This document shows positions 1 to 5,523 of a stretch of DNA of 6,285 nt, one piece after another. The DNA comes from Chitinophagaceae bacterium (lineage in GTDB: Bacteria > Bacteroidota > Bacteroidia > Chitinophagales > Chitinophagaceae). The notes under the pieces are model-generated. The model searched no databases, was not told where the DNA came from, and saw nothing but the letters and a program-made list of their open reading frames with translations. The stretch is from assembly GCA_947461645.1 (NCBI GenBank), contig CANHMN010000108.1, positions 1 to 6,285 of the forward strand, given 5' to 3'. The first letter of the stretch is position 1. Every line of letters begins with the position of its first letter. The position numbers and the translations under genes are program-made.

Positions 1-216
1 CTCACTGTAAACTGTATCCGAAATTGTTCTACCCGTTGCCTGATTGAAAATACTGATGCGCATTCTGCACATGCACTCCTTGCCTGAAGATTCACCGGGT
101 TGCCATTCAAAAGCAAGCGGTTGCGCCACAACAGATTTTGTATTGCACAAAAAAAGGGCAATACAGATAATTAAAACTGATTTTAAAAAGAAGGTAGGCG
201 AAAAAATAAAGTTCAT
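1..216 (-). CDS. Secreted protein of unknown function, N-terminal fragment
   Basis: This is an open frame of 72 codons from an ATG at 214-216, read leftwards and still open at base 1, so only the N-terminus is visible. Residues 1-33 look like a Sec signal peptide: a short N-region with one lysine (MNFIFSPTFFLKS), a hydrophobic core (VLIICIALFLC) and a VVA|Q type signal peptidase I site near residue 32, with Gln as the likely first mature residue. The mature part begins QPLAFEWQPGESSGKECMCR and holds a Cys-Met-Cys pair that could take part in a disulphide or metal site, although this is speculative. The core Cys (LFLC) does not fit a good lipobox. The gene starts about 25 bp beyond the terminator that ends the rpsG transcript, so it probably has its own transcription, but I see no convincing promoter. 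I do not recognise the family. The signal peptide makes a periplasmic or exported location likely. Confidence 0.6.
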   Translation of the reverse strand, partial: MNFIFSPTFFLKSVLIICIALFLCNTKSVVAQPLAFEWQPGESSGKECMCRMRISIFNQATGRTISDTVYSE

Positions 217-240
217 GGCGTAAAATTAACAACTCCCGAC

Positions 241-271
241 AAAAGAAAAGCCGTCCATTTGGACGGCTTTT
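241..271 (-). terminator. Rho-independent terminator after rpsG
   Basis: A perfect 11-bp inverted repeat (AAAAGCCGTCC at 246-256 and GGACGGCTTTT at 261-271) encloses a 4-base loop. Read on the minus strand, the GC-rich stem is followed by TTTTCTTTT, the U-rich tract of an intrinsic terminator. It lies 21 bp past the rpsG stop and before the start of the next minus-strand gene, so it should end the rpsL-rpsG transcript. The A-run and T-run symmetry would let it work in both directions, but no plus-strand gene enters from the left. Confidence 0.9.
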
Positions 272-292
272 CCTATTAGTGTGTTTTCTGAA

Positions 293-760
293 TTAAACTT
301 TAAAATGCGCAAAAGCCTTGTTGGCTTCAGCCATACGATGTGTGTCTTCTTTTTTCTTAAAGGAAGCACCTTCGCCTTTGCTGGCAGCAACGATTTCGTT
401 TGCCAATTTATCAGCCATGCTGCGACCATTTCTTTCGCGGCTGTAACGAATCATCCATTTGATGCTCAAAGAGATTTTTCTGTCAGGGCGAACCTCAGAA
501 GGAATCTGGAAAGTAGCACCACCTATTCTGCGACTGCGAACTTCAACACTTGGAGTGATGTTGGTTAGGGCTTTTTTCCAAACTTCATATCCGTCTTCAC
601 CGGTAATTTTAGCAACTTTCTCTAAAGAATCATAGAAAATGTTGAAAGCTCCACTTTTCTTACCTTCCCACATCAAGTTGTTCACGAATCTGGTAACCAA
701 TTTATCGTTGAACTTTGGATCTGGAGCTAAAGGAATTTTTTTCGGTTGTGATTTACGCAT
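293..760 (-). CDS. rpsG: 30S ribosomal protein S7
   Basis: This encodes S7, the primary 16S rRNA-binding protein that nucleates assembly of the 30S head and lines the mRNA exit/E-site region. It has 155 residues, the usual bacterial size. Visible family signatures are the N-terminal MRKSQPKK basic stretch, [17 protein letters not shown] (about 20-36), the S7 signature [20 protein letters not shown] (about 70-89), the helix [20 protein letters not shown] (about 99-118) and the C-terminal [15 protein letters not shown]. The ATG start gives the standard N-terminus. The region upstream (AAAATCAATAACA) has no Shine-Dalgarno sequence, as is usual in Bacteroidota. It lies 45 bp downstream of rpsL and is almost certainly co-transcribed with it. 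A strong terminator follows directly, so fusA, the gene that commonly follows rpsG, is not next here. Nothing in the protein looks damaged. Confidence 0.98.
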   Translation of the reverse strand: MRKSQPKKIPLAPDPKFNDKLVTRFVNNLMWEGKKSGAFNIFYDSLEKVAKITGEDGYEVWKKALTNITPSVEVRSRRIGGATFQIPSEVRPDRKISLSIKWMIRYSRERNGRSMADKLANEIVAASKGEGASFKKKEDTHRMAEANKAFAHFKV

Positions 761-805
761 TGTTATTGATTTTGGCCTTTAAAAGGCTCATTTACTTTTA
801 CTGAA

Positions 806-1180
806 TTATTTTTTTGCCTTTTTGGTACCATATTTACTGCGACTCTGCTTACGATCTTTAACACCTGCAGTATCCAAGCTTCCGCGAACAATGTGGTAAC
901 GAACACCCGGCAGATCCTTCACCCTTCCGCCACGAATCAACACGATGGAGTGCTCCTGAAGGTTGTGACCTTCACCTGGAATGTAGGCAATTACCTCAAT
1001 CTTATTGGTTAAACGAACCTTAGCCACTTTACGTAGCGCGGAGTTTGGTTTTTTAGGGGTTGTTGTATACACCCTTGTACAAACACCACGACGCTGCGGA
1101 CAACTGTCCAAAGCCCTTGATTTACTCTTGGATTTGATGATCTCTCTTCCTTTTCTTACTAACTGTTGAATGGTAGGCAT
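806..1180 (-). CDS. rpsL: 30S ribosomal protein S12
   Basis: This encodes S12, which sits at the 30S-50S interface by the decoding centre and affects translational accuracy. Its 124 residues match the bacterial family, beginning [13 protein letters not shown]. Diagnostic blocks are [20 protein letters not shown] (27-46), [13 protein letters not shown] (47-59), [20 protein letters not shown] (69-88), [15 protein letters not shown] (89-103) and the C-terminal [16 protein letters not shown]. The lysines that correspond to the classical streptomycin-resistance positions are the wild-type Lys43 and Lys88, so no S12-based resistance is expected. Asp89, the residue that RimO methylthiolates in some bacteria, is present. 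It is the first gene of an rpsL-rpsG pair and has its own probable promoter at 1208-1215. An AAAAAGG stretch 7 bp before the ATG resembles a weak Shine-Dalgarno sequence, unlike the other genes here. Confidence 0.99.
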   Translation of the reverse strand: MPTIQQLVRKGREIIKSKSKSRALDSCPQRRGVCTRVYTTTPKKPNSALRKVAKVRLTNKIEVIAYIPGEGHNLQEHSIVLIRGGRVKDLPGVRYHIVRGSLDTAGVKDRKQSRSKYGTKKAKK

Positions 1181-1207
1181 TTATTGACCTTTTTATTTTT
1201 TGGACGG

Positions 1208-1215
1208 CAAAGGTA
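1208..1215 (-). promoter_or_regulatory. Bacteroidota-type -7 element of the rpsL-rpsG promoter
   Basis: On the minus strand this reads TACCTTTG, an exact match to the TAnnTTTG -7 consensus recognised by the primary sigma factor of Bacteroidota. The expected -33 position, about 18-20 bp upstream, falls at the end of a T-run (TTTTTTTTCG, about 1234-1243), which is only a rough match to TTTG. Transcription would begin near 1201, giving a leader of roughly 20 nt before the rpsL ATG. No attenuator or S7-binding structure is obvious in so short a leader. Confidence 0.6.
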
Positions 1216-1235
1216 GCGATATAGAATTAAAAACG

Positions 1236-1273
1236 AAAAAAAATATCCCCGATTTTACAAAAATTATTGGGAT
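1236..1273 (-). terminator. Possible weak terminator after ilvE
   Basis: On the minus strand, just past the ilvE stop, ATCCC (1269-1273) can pair with GGGAT (1245-1249). An inner arm ATTTT/AAAAT (1260-1264 with 1252-1256) has a three-base loop, and an unpaired internal loop separates the two stems. A run of eight T residues follows (1243-1236). This is a plausible but interrupted hairpin with a good U-tract. It would separate ilvE from rpsL-rpsG, which has its own promoter immediately downstream, and the T-run may also serve as that promoter's upstream part. Confidence 0.35.
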
Positions 1274-1287
1274 GGCTTCGGGATGGC

Positions 1288-2352
1288 CTAAACAGGCATC
1301 ATCCAACCGTGGTTGTCAGGTGCTAAACCATACCTGATTTTGTTCAATCTGTCTTTCACTTCCGGCGCGGTTTGCCAGCTTGCTACATCAAAACTCATTA
1401 CATAATCTTTGTATCTGAGTTCCTTGATTAGGGAAATGGTTGCAGCTGTTCCTGTACCAAACACTTCTTTTAATTCACCTGATTTATGCGCTTCGATGAC
1501 TTCATCAATACTTAAACTTCTTTCTTCTATGGTTAACCCAAGCTCTTTTAATACACAAATGACGCTGTCTCTAGTTACTCCGGCAAGTATGGTACCTGCA
1601 CCCAAATCAGGGGTGATGGCAGTATTTCCAATAATAAAAAACACATTCATGGTACCGCATTCCTGCACATATTTGTGCTCAAAAGCATCTGTCCAAAGCA
1701 CCTGATCATACCCTTTCTTCTTGGCTTCAGACGTGGCAAACATTGCTGCTCCATAGTTACCTGCAGCTTTTGCATACCCCACTCCACCCGGAACAGCACG
1801 AACATATTGCTCCTCAACATAAATGCGCATTGGTGTGTTGTAATAAGGGCCAGTTGGACTCAATATAATCATGAATTTGTACTTGTCACCCGGCTTTACC
1901 CCAATCATTTCATCCGTGCTGAACATGAAAGGTCTGATGTATAGTGAATGGTCTTCATTTCCAGGAATCCAGTCCCTGTCCATACCCACAAGCATTTTAA
2001 GCCCTTCCATAAATATATCCTCGGGAACAGTTGGCATTTGCATGCGCTCGGCCGAAACATTGAATCTTTTGAAATTGTCGTGTGGCCTGAATATGAAAGC
2101 TTCTCCATTTGGATTTTTGTAAGCTTTTATCCCTTCAAAAATCGCCTGGCCGTAGTGAATAGACGCCATGGATGGGGCTATTGATAAATTTTGATAGGGC
2201 CTTATCTGCGGCGTTTTCCACTCACCATCTTCAAAATCCACTTCATACATGTGATCGGTGAAATACTTTCCGAAAGGAATGTTGTTCAAATCAACCTCTC
2301 CAATTCTTGTTTTGTCCACCTTCGAAACTTTAATGCTAGAAGCTGCAATCAT
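1288..2352 (-). CDS. ilvE: Branched-chain amino acid aminotransferase (large, type II BCAT)
   Basis: This is a PLP-dependent fold-type IV aminotransferase that interconverts Leu, Ile and Val with their 2-oxo acids, using glutamate/2-oxoglutarate, in the cytoplasm. At 354 residues it matches the longer subgroup that includes the mitochondrial enzymes rather than the ~310-residue E. coli IlvE type. Visible signatures are SMASIHYGQAIFEGIKAYKN (61-80), the block AKAAGNYGAAMFATSEAKKK (194-213) with the Schiff-base lysine at Lys195, QVLWTDAFEHKYVQECGTMN (217-236) with Glu231 in the cofactor-contacting loop, EVFGTGTAATISLI (296-309) for phosphate binding, and the typical C-terminal IRYGLAPDNHGWMMPV. 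The human-type CxxC redox pair after the GTGTA loop is absent. The ATG at 2350-2352 gives a normal N-terminus, with no Shine-Dalgarno sequence. It is divergent from the gene at 2409 and upstream of rpsL. No ilv or leu genes adjoin it, so its link to a biosynthetic operon is not visible here. Confidence 0.96.
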   Translation of the reverse strand: MIAASSIKVSKVDKTRIGEVDLNNIPFGKYFTDHMYEVDFEDGEWKTPQIRPYQNLSIAPSMASIHYGQAIFEGIKAYKNPNGEAFIFRPHDNFKRFNVSAERMQMPTVPEDIFMEGLKMLVGMDRDWIPGNEDHSLYIRPFMFSTDEMIGVKPGDKYKFMIILSPTGPYYNTPMRIYVEEQYVRAVPGGVGYAKAAGNYGAAMFATSEAKKKGYDQVLWTDAFEHKYVQECGTMNVFFIIGNTAITPDLGAGTILAGVTRDSVICVLKELGLTIEERSLSIDEVIEAHKSGELKEVFGTGTAATISLIKELRYKDYVMSFDVASWQTAPEVKDRLNKIRYGLAPDNHGWMMPV

Positions 2353-2369
2353 ATTCGTTAATTTTACTG

Positions 2370-2377
2370 CAAAGAAA
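2370..2377 (-). promoter_or_regulatory. Possible -7 element for ilvE
   Basis: The 56-bp divergent spacer between ilvE and the gene at 2409 must hold promoters for both directions. On the minus strand TTTCTTTG matches TAnnTTTG except at one base and lies 17 bp before the ilvE ATG. No clear -33 TTTG is found at the expected distance. For the plus-strand gene I see only weaker candidates (for example TAATTTTA at 2359-2366). Confidence 0.25.
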
Positions 2378-2408
2378 CAAAAAAATAACGCCGTTACCGA
2401 TGTAGTTT

Positions 2409-2906
2409 ATGAGTTTAGACAAATTTCAAATGAGTTCAGAATTGGTATATGAATTGTACAAAAATTCACTAGTTGCCTTAGATTCTGCACAAAGAAAACC
2501 CGAATCTTTAAATTCGGAAAAACCGGCATTTTTAGGCAACCACACAAAGAACCTACTAATACTTGTAAGATGCGCTAATGCACTGCATTTGGATGAGCAA
2601 TCTCTTCAGCTGCTTATTGGAATCCTTTCGGCTTGTAAACTTACCATGGATGATGTGGCTGTGTTCAATATTCATCAACATGAAGTAGTGAATGATGAAT
2701 ACCTTATTCAACATTTTCAACCCCAAAAAATCATCTGTTTCGGAATCGAAGCAAAAGCTGATTTATCCATTCCGAAGAATATATTTGAGCCTATAGAAAG
2801 AAATAATATTCAGTGGATTTCATCACCACCCCTGGAACAAATCAATGGTGATGTTCAAATGAAAAAATCATTGTGGAATGGATTGAAAATATTTTTCGGA
2901 TTGTAA
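2409..2906 (+). CDS. Conserved protein of unknown function
   Basis: This is a 165-residue, apparently cytosolic protein with no signal peptide or membrane segment. I cannot name it with confidence. After a variable N-terminus, the central part (about 44-80) is helical (HTKNLLILVRCANALHL, then LQLLIGILSACKL). It is followed by DDVAVFNIHQHE (81-92), a predicted strand QPQKIICFGIEA (104-115), and a tail ISSPPLEQINGDVQMKKSLW (137-156) ending in a helix. The alternation of strand, a G-containing turn and a terminal SSPPLEQI element recalls the uracil-DNA-glycosylase-like fold, also adopted by the DNA polymerase III psi subunit. That is only an impression from memory, and no catalytic residues can be assigned. 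It is 9 bp upstream of rdgB and heads the plus-strand cluster, so a nucleotide or DNA role would suit its neighbour. Met8 (2430) is an alternative start. Confidence 0.8.
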   Translation: MSLDKFQMSSELVYELYKNSLVALDSAQRKPESLNSEKPAFLGNHTKNLLILVRCANALHLDEQSLQLLIGILSACKLTMDDVAVFNIHQHEVVNDEYLIQHFQPQKIICFGIEAKADLSIPKNIFEPIERNNIQWISSPPLEQINGDVQMKKSLWNGLKIFFGL

Positions 2907-2915
2907 TTAACCTCT

Positions 2916-3515
2916 ATGAAAAACAAATTGATTTTTGCCACCAACAATAAAAATAAGCTGATTGAAATCCGGGCAATCTTAAACAATAAAATGGAAATAT
3001 GCGGACTCAAAGAAGCCGGCATTGAAGTAGAGATTCCCGAACCGCATGACACGCTTGAAGAAAATGCAACAGAAAAATCCAGGTTCATCTATCAGCTTAC
3101 TCAAACTGATTGTTTCAGTGAAGATACCGGACTGGAAGTTTTTGCATTAGATGGAAAACCCGGCGTAAAAAGTGCGAGGTATGCCGGAGAGGAATGCAAC
3201 GATGCTGCCAACATTGCTAAATTGCTGAAAGCAATGGAGAATACAGAAAACAGAACAGCGCAGTTTAAAACGGTAATGTCTCTGATGATGAATGGTGAAG
3301 AAATTCAATTCACCGGAATTTGCAAAGGGAAAATTGCGACATCACTAAAGGGTGAAAATGGATTTGGCTACGACCCTGTATTCATTCCGGATGGAAGCCA
3401 TTTGCATTTTGCCGAAATGACGATGGGAGAAAAAAACAATTTCAGCCACAGAAAAAAAGCTACCCAATTATTGATCAATTATTTGTCTGAAAAAATATGG
3501 CCAGAATCAAAATAG
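2916..3515 (+). CDS. rdgB: RdgB/HAM1 non-canonical purine NTP pyrophosphatase
   Basis: This belongs to the Ham1/ITPase family, which hydrolyses dITP, ITP and XTP to the monophosphate and pyrophosphate, keeping deaminated purines out of DNA and RNA. It has 199 residues, the usual length. Motifs in order: the nucleotide-binding N-terminus FATNNKNKLIEI (7-18), ENATEKS (49-55) with the metal-side glutamate region, SEDTGLEVFALDGKPGVKSA (68-87) with the catalytic Asp70, GENGFGYDPVF (146-156) for base recognition, and FAEMTMGEKNNFSHRKKA (165-182), with the Ser-His-Arg triplet at 177-179. All key positions look intact. The start follows the previous stop by 9 bp, and its 3' end overlaps the thioesterase start by 19 bp in another frame, so these genes are probably translated from one mRNA with possible coupling. 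No Shine-Dalgarno sequence is seen. Confidence 0.97.
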   Translation: MKNKLIFATNNKNKLIEIRAILNNKMEICGLKEAGIEVEIPEPHDTLEENATEKSRFIYQLTQTDCFSEDTGLEVFALDGKPGVKSARYAGEECNDAANIAKLLKAMENTENRTAQFKTVMSLMMNGEEIQFTGICKGKIATSLKGENGFGYDPVFIPDGSHLHFAEMTMGEKNNFSHRKKATQLLINYLSEKIWPESK

Positions 3516-3934
3516 ATCTTCCAGCAAACAGCTTAACCAAGCTAACCCTTGCCGTTAGAATTACAGATATCAATTACGGCAACCATTTGGGCAATGATGC
3601 ACTGGTTGGGTTGTTGCACGAAGCAAGGGTGCAATGGCTAACTAAATTAGGATATTCCGAATTGAACATTGAAGGCAAATCAATCATCATGAGCGATCTG
3701 GCAGTTCAATACAAAAACGAAGCATTTTACGGACAATCACTTAACATAGAATTGTTTTCGGGCGAAACCAGTTCAGCAGGATTTGAATTGTTTTATGAGA
3801 TTAGCGTAACTGAAGAGAACGAAACAAAAACAATTGCGAGAGCCAAAACGGGTTTAGTGTTCTTCGATTATGCCGAAAGGAAAATCACTGCCATGCCGGA
3901 AGCTTTCGCAAAAATACTCACCCCAGTTTCTTGA
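3497..3934 (+). CDS. Hotdog-fold acyl-CoA thioesterase (4HBT/YbgC-like)
   Basis: This is a 145-residue single hotdog domain, most likely hydrolysing an acyl-CoA or acyl-ACP thioester in the cytoplasm. The N-terminal strand leads into VRITDINYGNHLGNDALVGL (20-39), which matches the 4HBT layout: an Asp (Asp24), then a G-N-H-x-G-N loop, then the long central hotdog helix (LLHEARVQWLTKLGY). The later strands include DLAVQYKNEAFYGQSLNIEL (67-86), FELFYEISV and ARAKTGLVFFDY, as in the family. Substrate cannot be read from sequence. The ATG at 3497 lies inside the end of rdgB (19-bp overlap), and no better start exists downstream. Its 3' end overlaps the convergent aroE by 17 bp. Assignment to the fold is firm; enzyme activity and chain length are inference. 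Confidence 0.9.
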   Translation: MARIKIDLPANSLTKLTLAVRITDINYGNHLGNDALVGLLHEARVQWLTKLGYSELNIEGKSIIMSDLAVQYKNEAFYGQSLNIELFSGETSSAGFELFYEISVTEENETKTIARAKTGLVFFDYAERKITAMPEAFAKILTPVS

Positions 3935-4667
3935 TTCCATTCCAAAGCAACCAATTTTCTTCCGCCTGAATTTCAAGCATTCTCAAACCATTCATAACTG
4001 TTGCTCCGCGCATACGCCCCTCTTGTAAAAAAAGGGTTTCTGCAGGATTGTAATTAAGGTCAAAAAGAAAATGGCTTTCATTGATAAACGGGTAAGGAAT
4101 ATCGGGCTTTTCCTGAATCAGACTCCCCATACCCAGCGGTGTACAATTAACAATCAACTGATGATGCTGCAACACTGTCTCGTTCAATACATCATAGCTC
4201 ATGTAGGATTGATTTGTTGGATTTCTGGAAACAATGGTAAAAGGGATACCAGCATTTGTTAAAACAAATTGTATGGCCTTTGATGCGCCACCCTCACCCA
4301 ATACAAGAGCACTTTCTATGTTAGTTGTACAACTTTCCTTCAATGATTTTTCAAAACCAATGATATCAGTGTTGTATCCTTTTGTTCTATCCTCATTGAA
4401 AACTATACAATTTACCGCACCTACAGCCATTGCGATGGGATCAACTTCATCTAACTTTTGAATGATTTGCTCTTTATAGGGAATGGTAACGGCTAGTCCG
4501 CATATTTGCGGTTGCGAATGAATCAATGTTTCAAAAAGAGAAAGTTCCTCAATAGGAAACAATTCAAATTTAGCATCAACAATATTTTCTCTTTGAAATT
4601 TTCGGTCGAAATAATCCTTTGAAAAAGAATGGTCAAGCTGTTTGCCTATCAGACCGTAAACTTTCAT
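3918..4667 (-). CDS. aroE: Shikimate dehydrogenase (NADP+)
   Basis: AroE reduces 3-dehydroshikimate to shikimate with NADPH, the fourth step of the chorismate pathway. Its 249 residues are slightly short compared with E. coli AroE but common for Bacteroidota. The shikimate site is visible as GLIGKQLDHSFSKDYF (5-20) with Ser14 and Ser16, VTIPYKE (60-66) with the catalytic Lys65, AVGAVNC (81-87) with Asn86, and GYNTD (97-101) with the catalytic Asp101. The Rossmann loop VLGEGGASKA (122-131) follows the GxGGxxxA pattern with Glu in the usual Ala/Ser position, and IVSRNP (145-150) replaces the NRT motif. The C-terminal NGLRMLEIQAEENWLLW is standard. It starts 4 bp after the ComA-family gene, so the two form an operon. 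Its stop lies within the convergent thioesterase gene. Confidence 0.96.
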   Translation of the reverse strand: MKVYGLIGKQLDHSFSKDYFDRKFQRENIVDAKFELFPIEELSLFETLIHSQPQICGLAVTIPYKEQIIQKLDEVDPIAMAVGAVNCIVFNEDRTKGYNTDIIGFEKSLKESCTTNIESALVLGEGGASKAIQFVLTNAGIPFTIVSRNPTNQSYMSYDVLNETVLQHHQLIVNCTPLGMGSLIQEKPDIPYPFINESHFLFDLNYNPAETLFLQEGRMRGATVMNGLRMLEIQAEENWLLWNGIKKLG

Positions 4668-4671
4668 AACA

Positions 4672-5451
4672 TTATTTATTCAAAAAAAGACTGAATGTAT
4701 CCCCTCTCAAACCTATTCGCATGGCCTCCAATGCAATGATTTCGGAGGGAGCAATGTTTCCTAAATTTACATTACAGCCGATAAGTTCGAGGAAATAAAG
4801 CTGCTGTGCTTTTTGTGGAGCTTCCCAAATCACTTTCTCTGCAGGTATTTGAGTGAGTATTTCCTGCACAAGACCTTCCCTAACTTCTCCTGTGCCTCTG
4901 TAGATTCCAACATTGCCAGCTTCTCTTGCTTCAGCAATAACATACTGAGCACCAGCGCTCAATTCGGCTCTCATCAACTCTATCCATTTGTAGGGCGGGA
5001 TGATGTGAGCTGTATCTTTGCTTCCCACTTCGCTGTACACCACTCCAATCTTTGAAAGGCGCTCAATGTGACGACATTTTTCTTCATGAGGAATAGATAT
5101 GGAACCATCGCTTACCTCAATATGACTGATGCTATAATCTTTACAAACCGCAAGGTAATCTTCCAACTGATTTCTGACTAAAAATGCTTCAAACAAAGTG
5201 CCGCCGAAATAAACAGGAATGTTGAAAGATTGGTATACTTCAATTTTTTTGCGAATATCGGGCGTAACAAATGCGGTCCCGAAACCAAGCTTTATAATAT
5301 CAATGTGCGGATAGGCTACACTCATCAAATTTCGCGCTTCTTCAATGCTTAAGCCTTTGTCCATTACCATTGTAAGGCCTGATAATCTTGGTTTTGATGT
5401 GCGTTCGGGTATTTGAGTAAGATTGAAATTCACTTGCTTAAAAATTTTCAC
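4672..5451 (-). CDS. Phosphosulfolactate synthase (ComA) family protein
   Basis: The protein covers the whole ComA (phosphosulfolactate synthase) family, a TIM barrel. In methanogens it adds sulfite to phosphoenolpyruvate to make (R)-phosphosulfolactate on the way to coenzyme M. Family blocks, numbered from the longest start: PRLSGLTMVMDKGLS (21-35), IIKLGFGTA (52-60), YFGGTLFE (81-88), IEVSDGSISIP (111-121), SEVGSKD (140-146), EAREAGNVGIY (174-184), EAPQKAQQ (210-217), NVNLGNI (227-233) and GLRGDT (247-252). The longest frame begins with a GTG at 5449-5451; there is no upstream ATG. A second GTG at 5431-5433 would give VNFNLTQIPERTSKPR, closer to relatives as I remember them, and may be the true start because a promoter-like TATCTTTG ends exactly at the first GTG. 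It lies 4 bp upstream of aroE. The substrate in this organism is unknown; sulfolactate or sulfonate metabolism is inference. Confidence 0.92.
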   Translation of the reverse strand: MKIFKQVNFNLTQIPERTSKPRLSGLTMVMDKGLSIEEARNLMSVAYPHIDIIKLGFGTAFVTPDIRKKIEVYQSFNIPVYFGGTLFEAFLVRNQLEDYLAVCKDYSISHIEVSDGSISIPHEEKCRHIERLSKIGVVYSEVGSKDTAHIIPPYKWIELMRAELSAGAQYVIAEAREAGNVGIYRGTGEVREGLVQEILTQIPAEKVIWEAPQKAQQLYFLELIGCNVNLGNIAPSEIIALEAMRIGLRGDTFSLFLNK

Positions 5452-5458
5452 AAAGATA
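5451..5458 (-). promoter_or_regulatory. Probable -7 element of the comA-aroE operon
   Basis: On the minus strand this reads TATCTTTG, an exact fit to the Bacteroidota TAnnTTTG -7 consensus, in the 72-bp gap between the TPR gene and the ComA-family gene. Its last base is the first base of the upstream GTG start. Transcription from it would begin near 5444, inside the longest frame, which favours the GTG at 5433 as the true start. A -33 TTTG at the usual distance is not evident, so the call rests on the -7 element alone. Confidence 0.45.
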
Positions 5459-5523
5459 ACAAAAATGGATAAACGATTTATACAGCAACTTCTATGTCAT
5501 CTGCGCAGCTCAAAGAATGGAAT

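Noticed and set aside
217..245. A TTTTG plus TAATTTTA pair as a promoter for the secreted protein gene.
   Set aside because: The two elements are about 11 bp apart, well short of the usual Bacteroidota spacing, and the -7 part has a mismatch and lies almost on the ATG.
775..787. GCCTTTAAAAGGC inverted repeat in the rpsL-rpsG spacer, considered as an S7-binding or terminator hairpin.
   Set aside because: The arms meet with only one central base, so no stable hairpin loop can form without opening most of the stem, and there is no T-run. It is too short to support a regulatory call.
1269..1287. Direct repeat GGGATGGC-TTC-GGGATGGC as an operator or insertion-site duplication.
   Set aside because: Two 8-bp copies in the 3' untranslated part of ilvE, with no mobile element nearby, are not enough to claim either; noted only as part of the junction finding.
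1409..2184. Several plus-strand open frames opposite ilvE, up to 98 codons.
   Set aside because: They overlap one another and the intact aminotransferase, and their translations look like antisense by-products.
4071..5055. Plus-strand open frames of 63-80 codons opposite aroE and the ComA-family gene.
   Set aside because: They lie fully inside well-supported conserved genes on the other strand, their translations show no family features, and they have no plausible start context.
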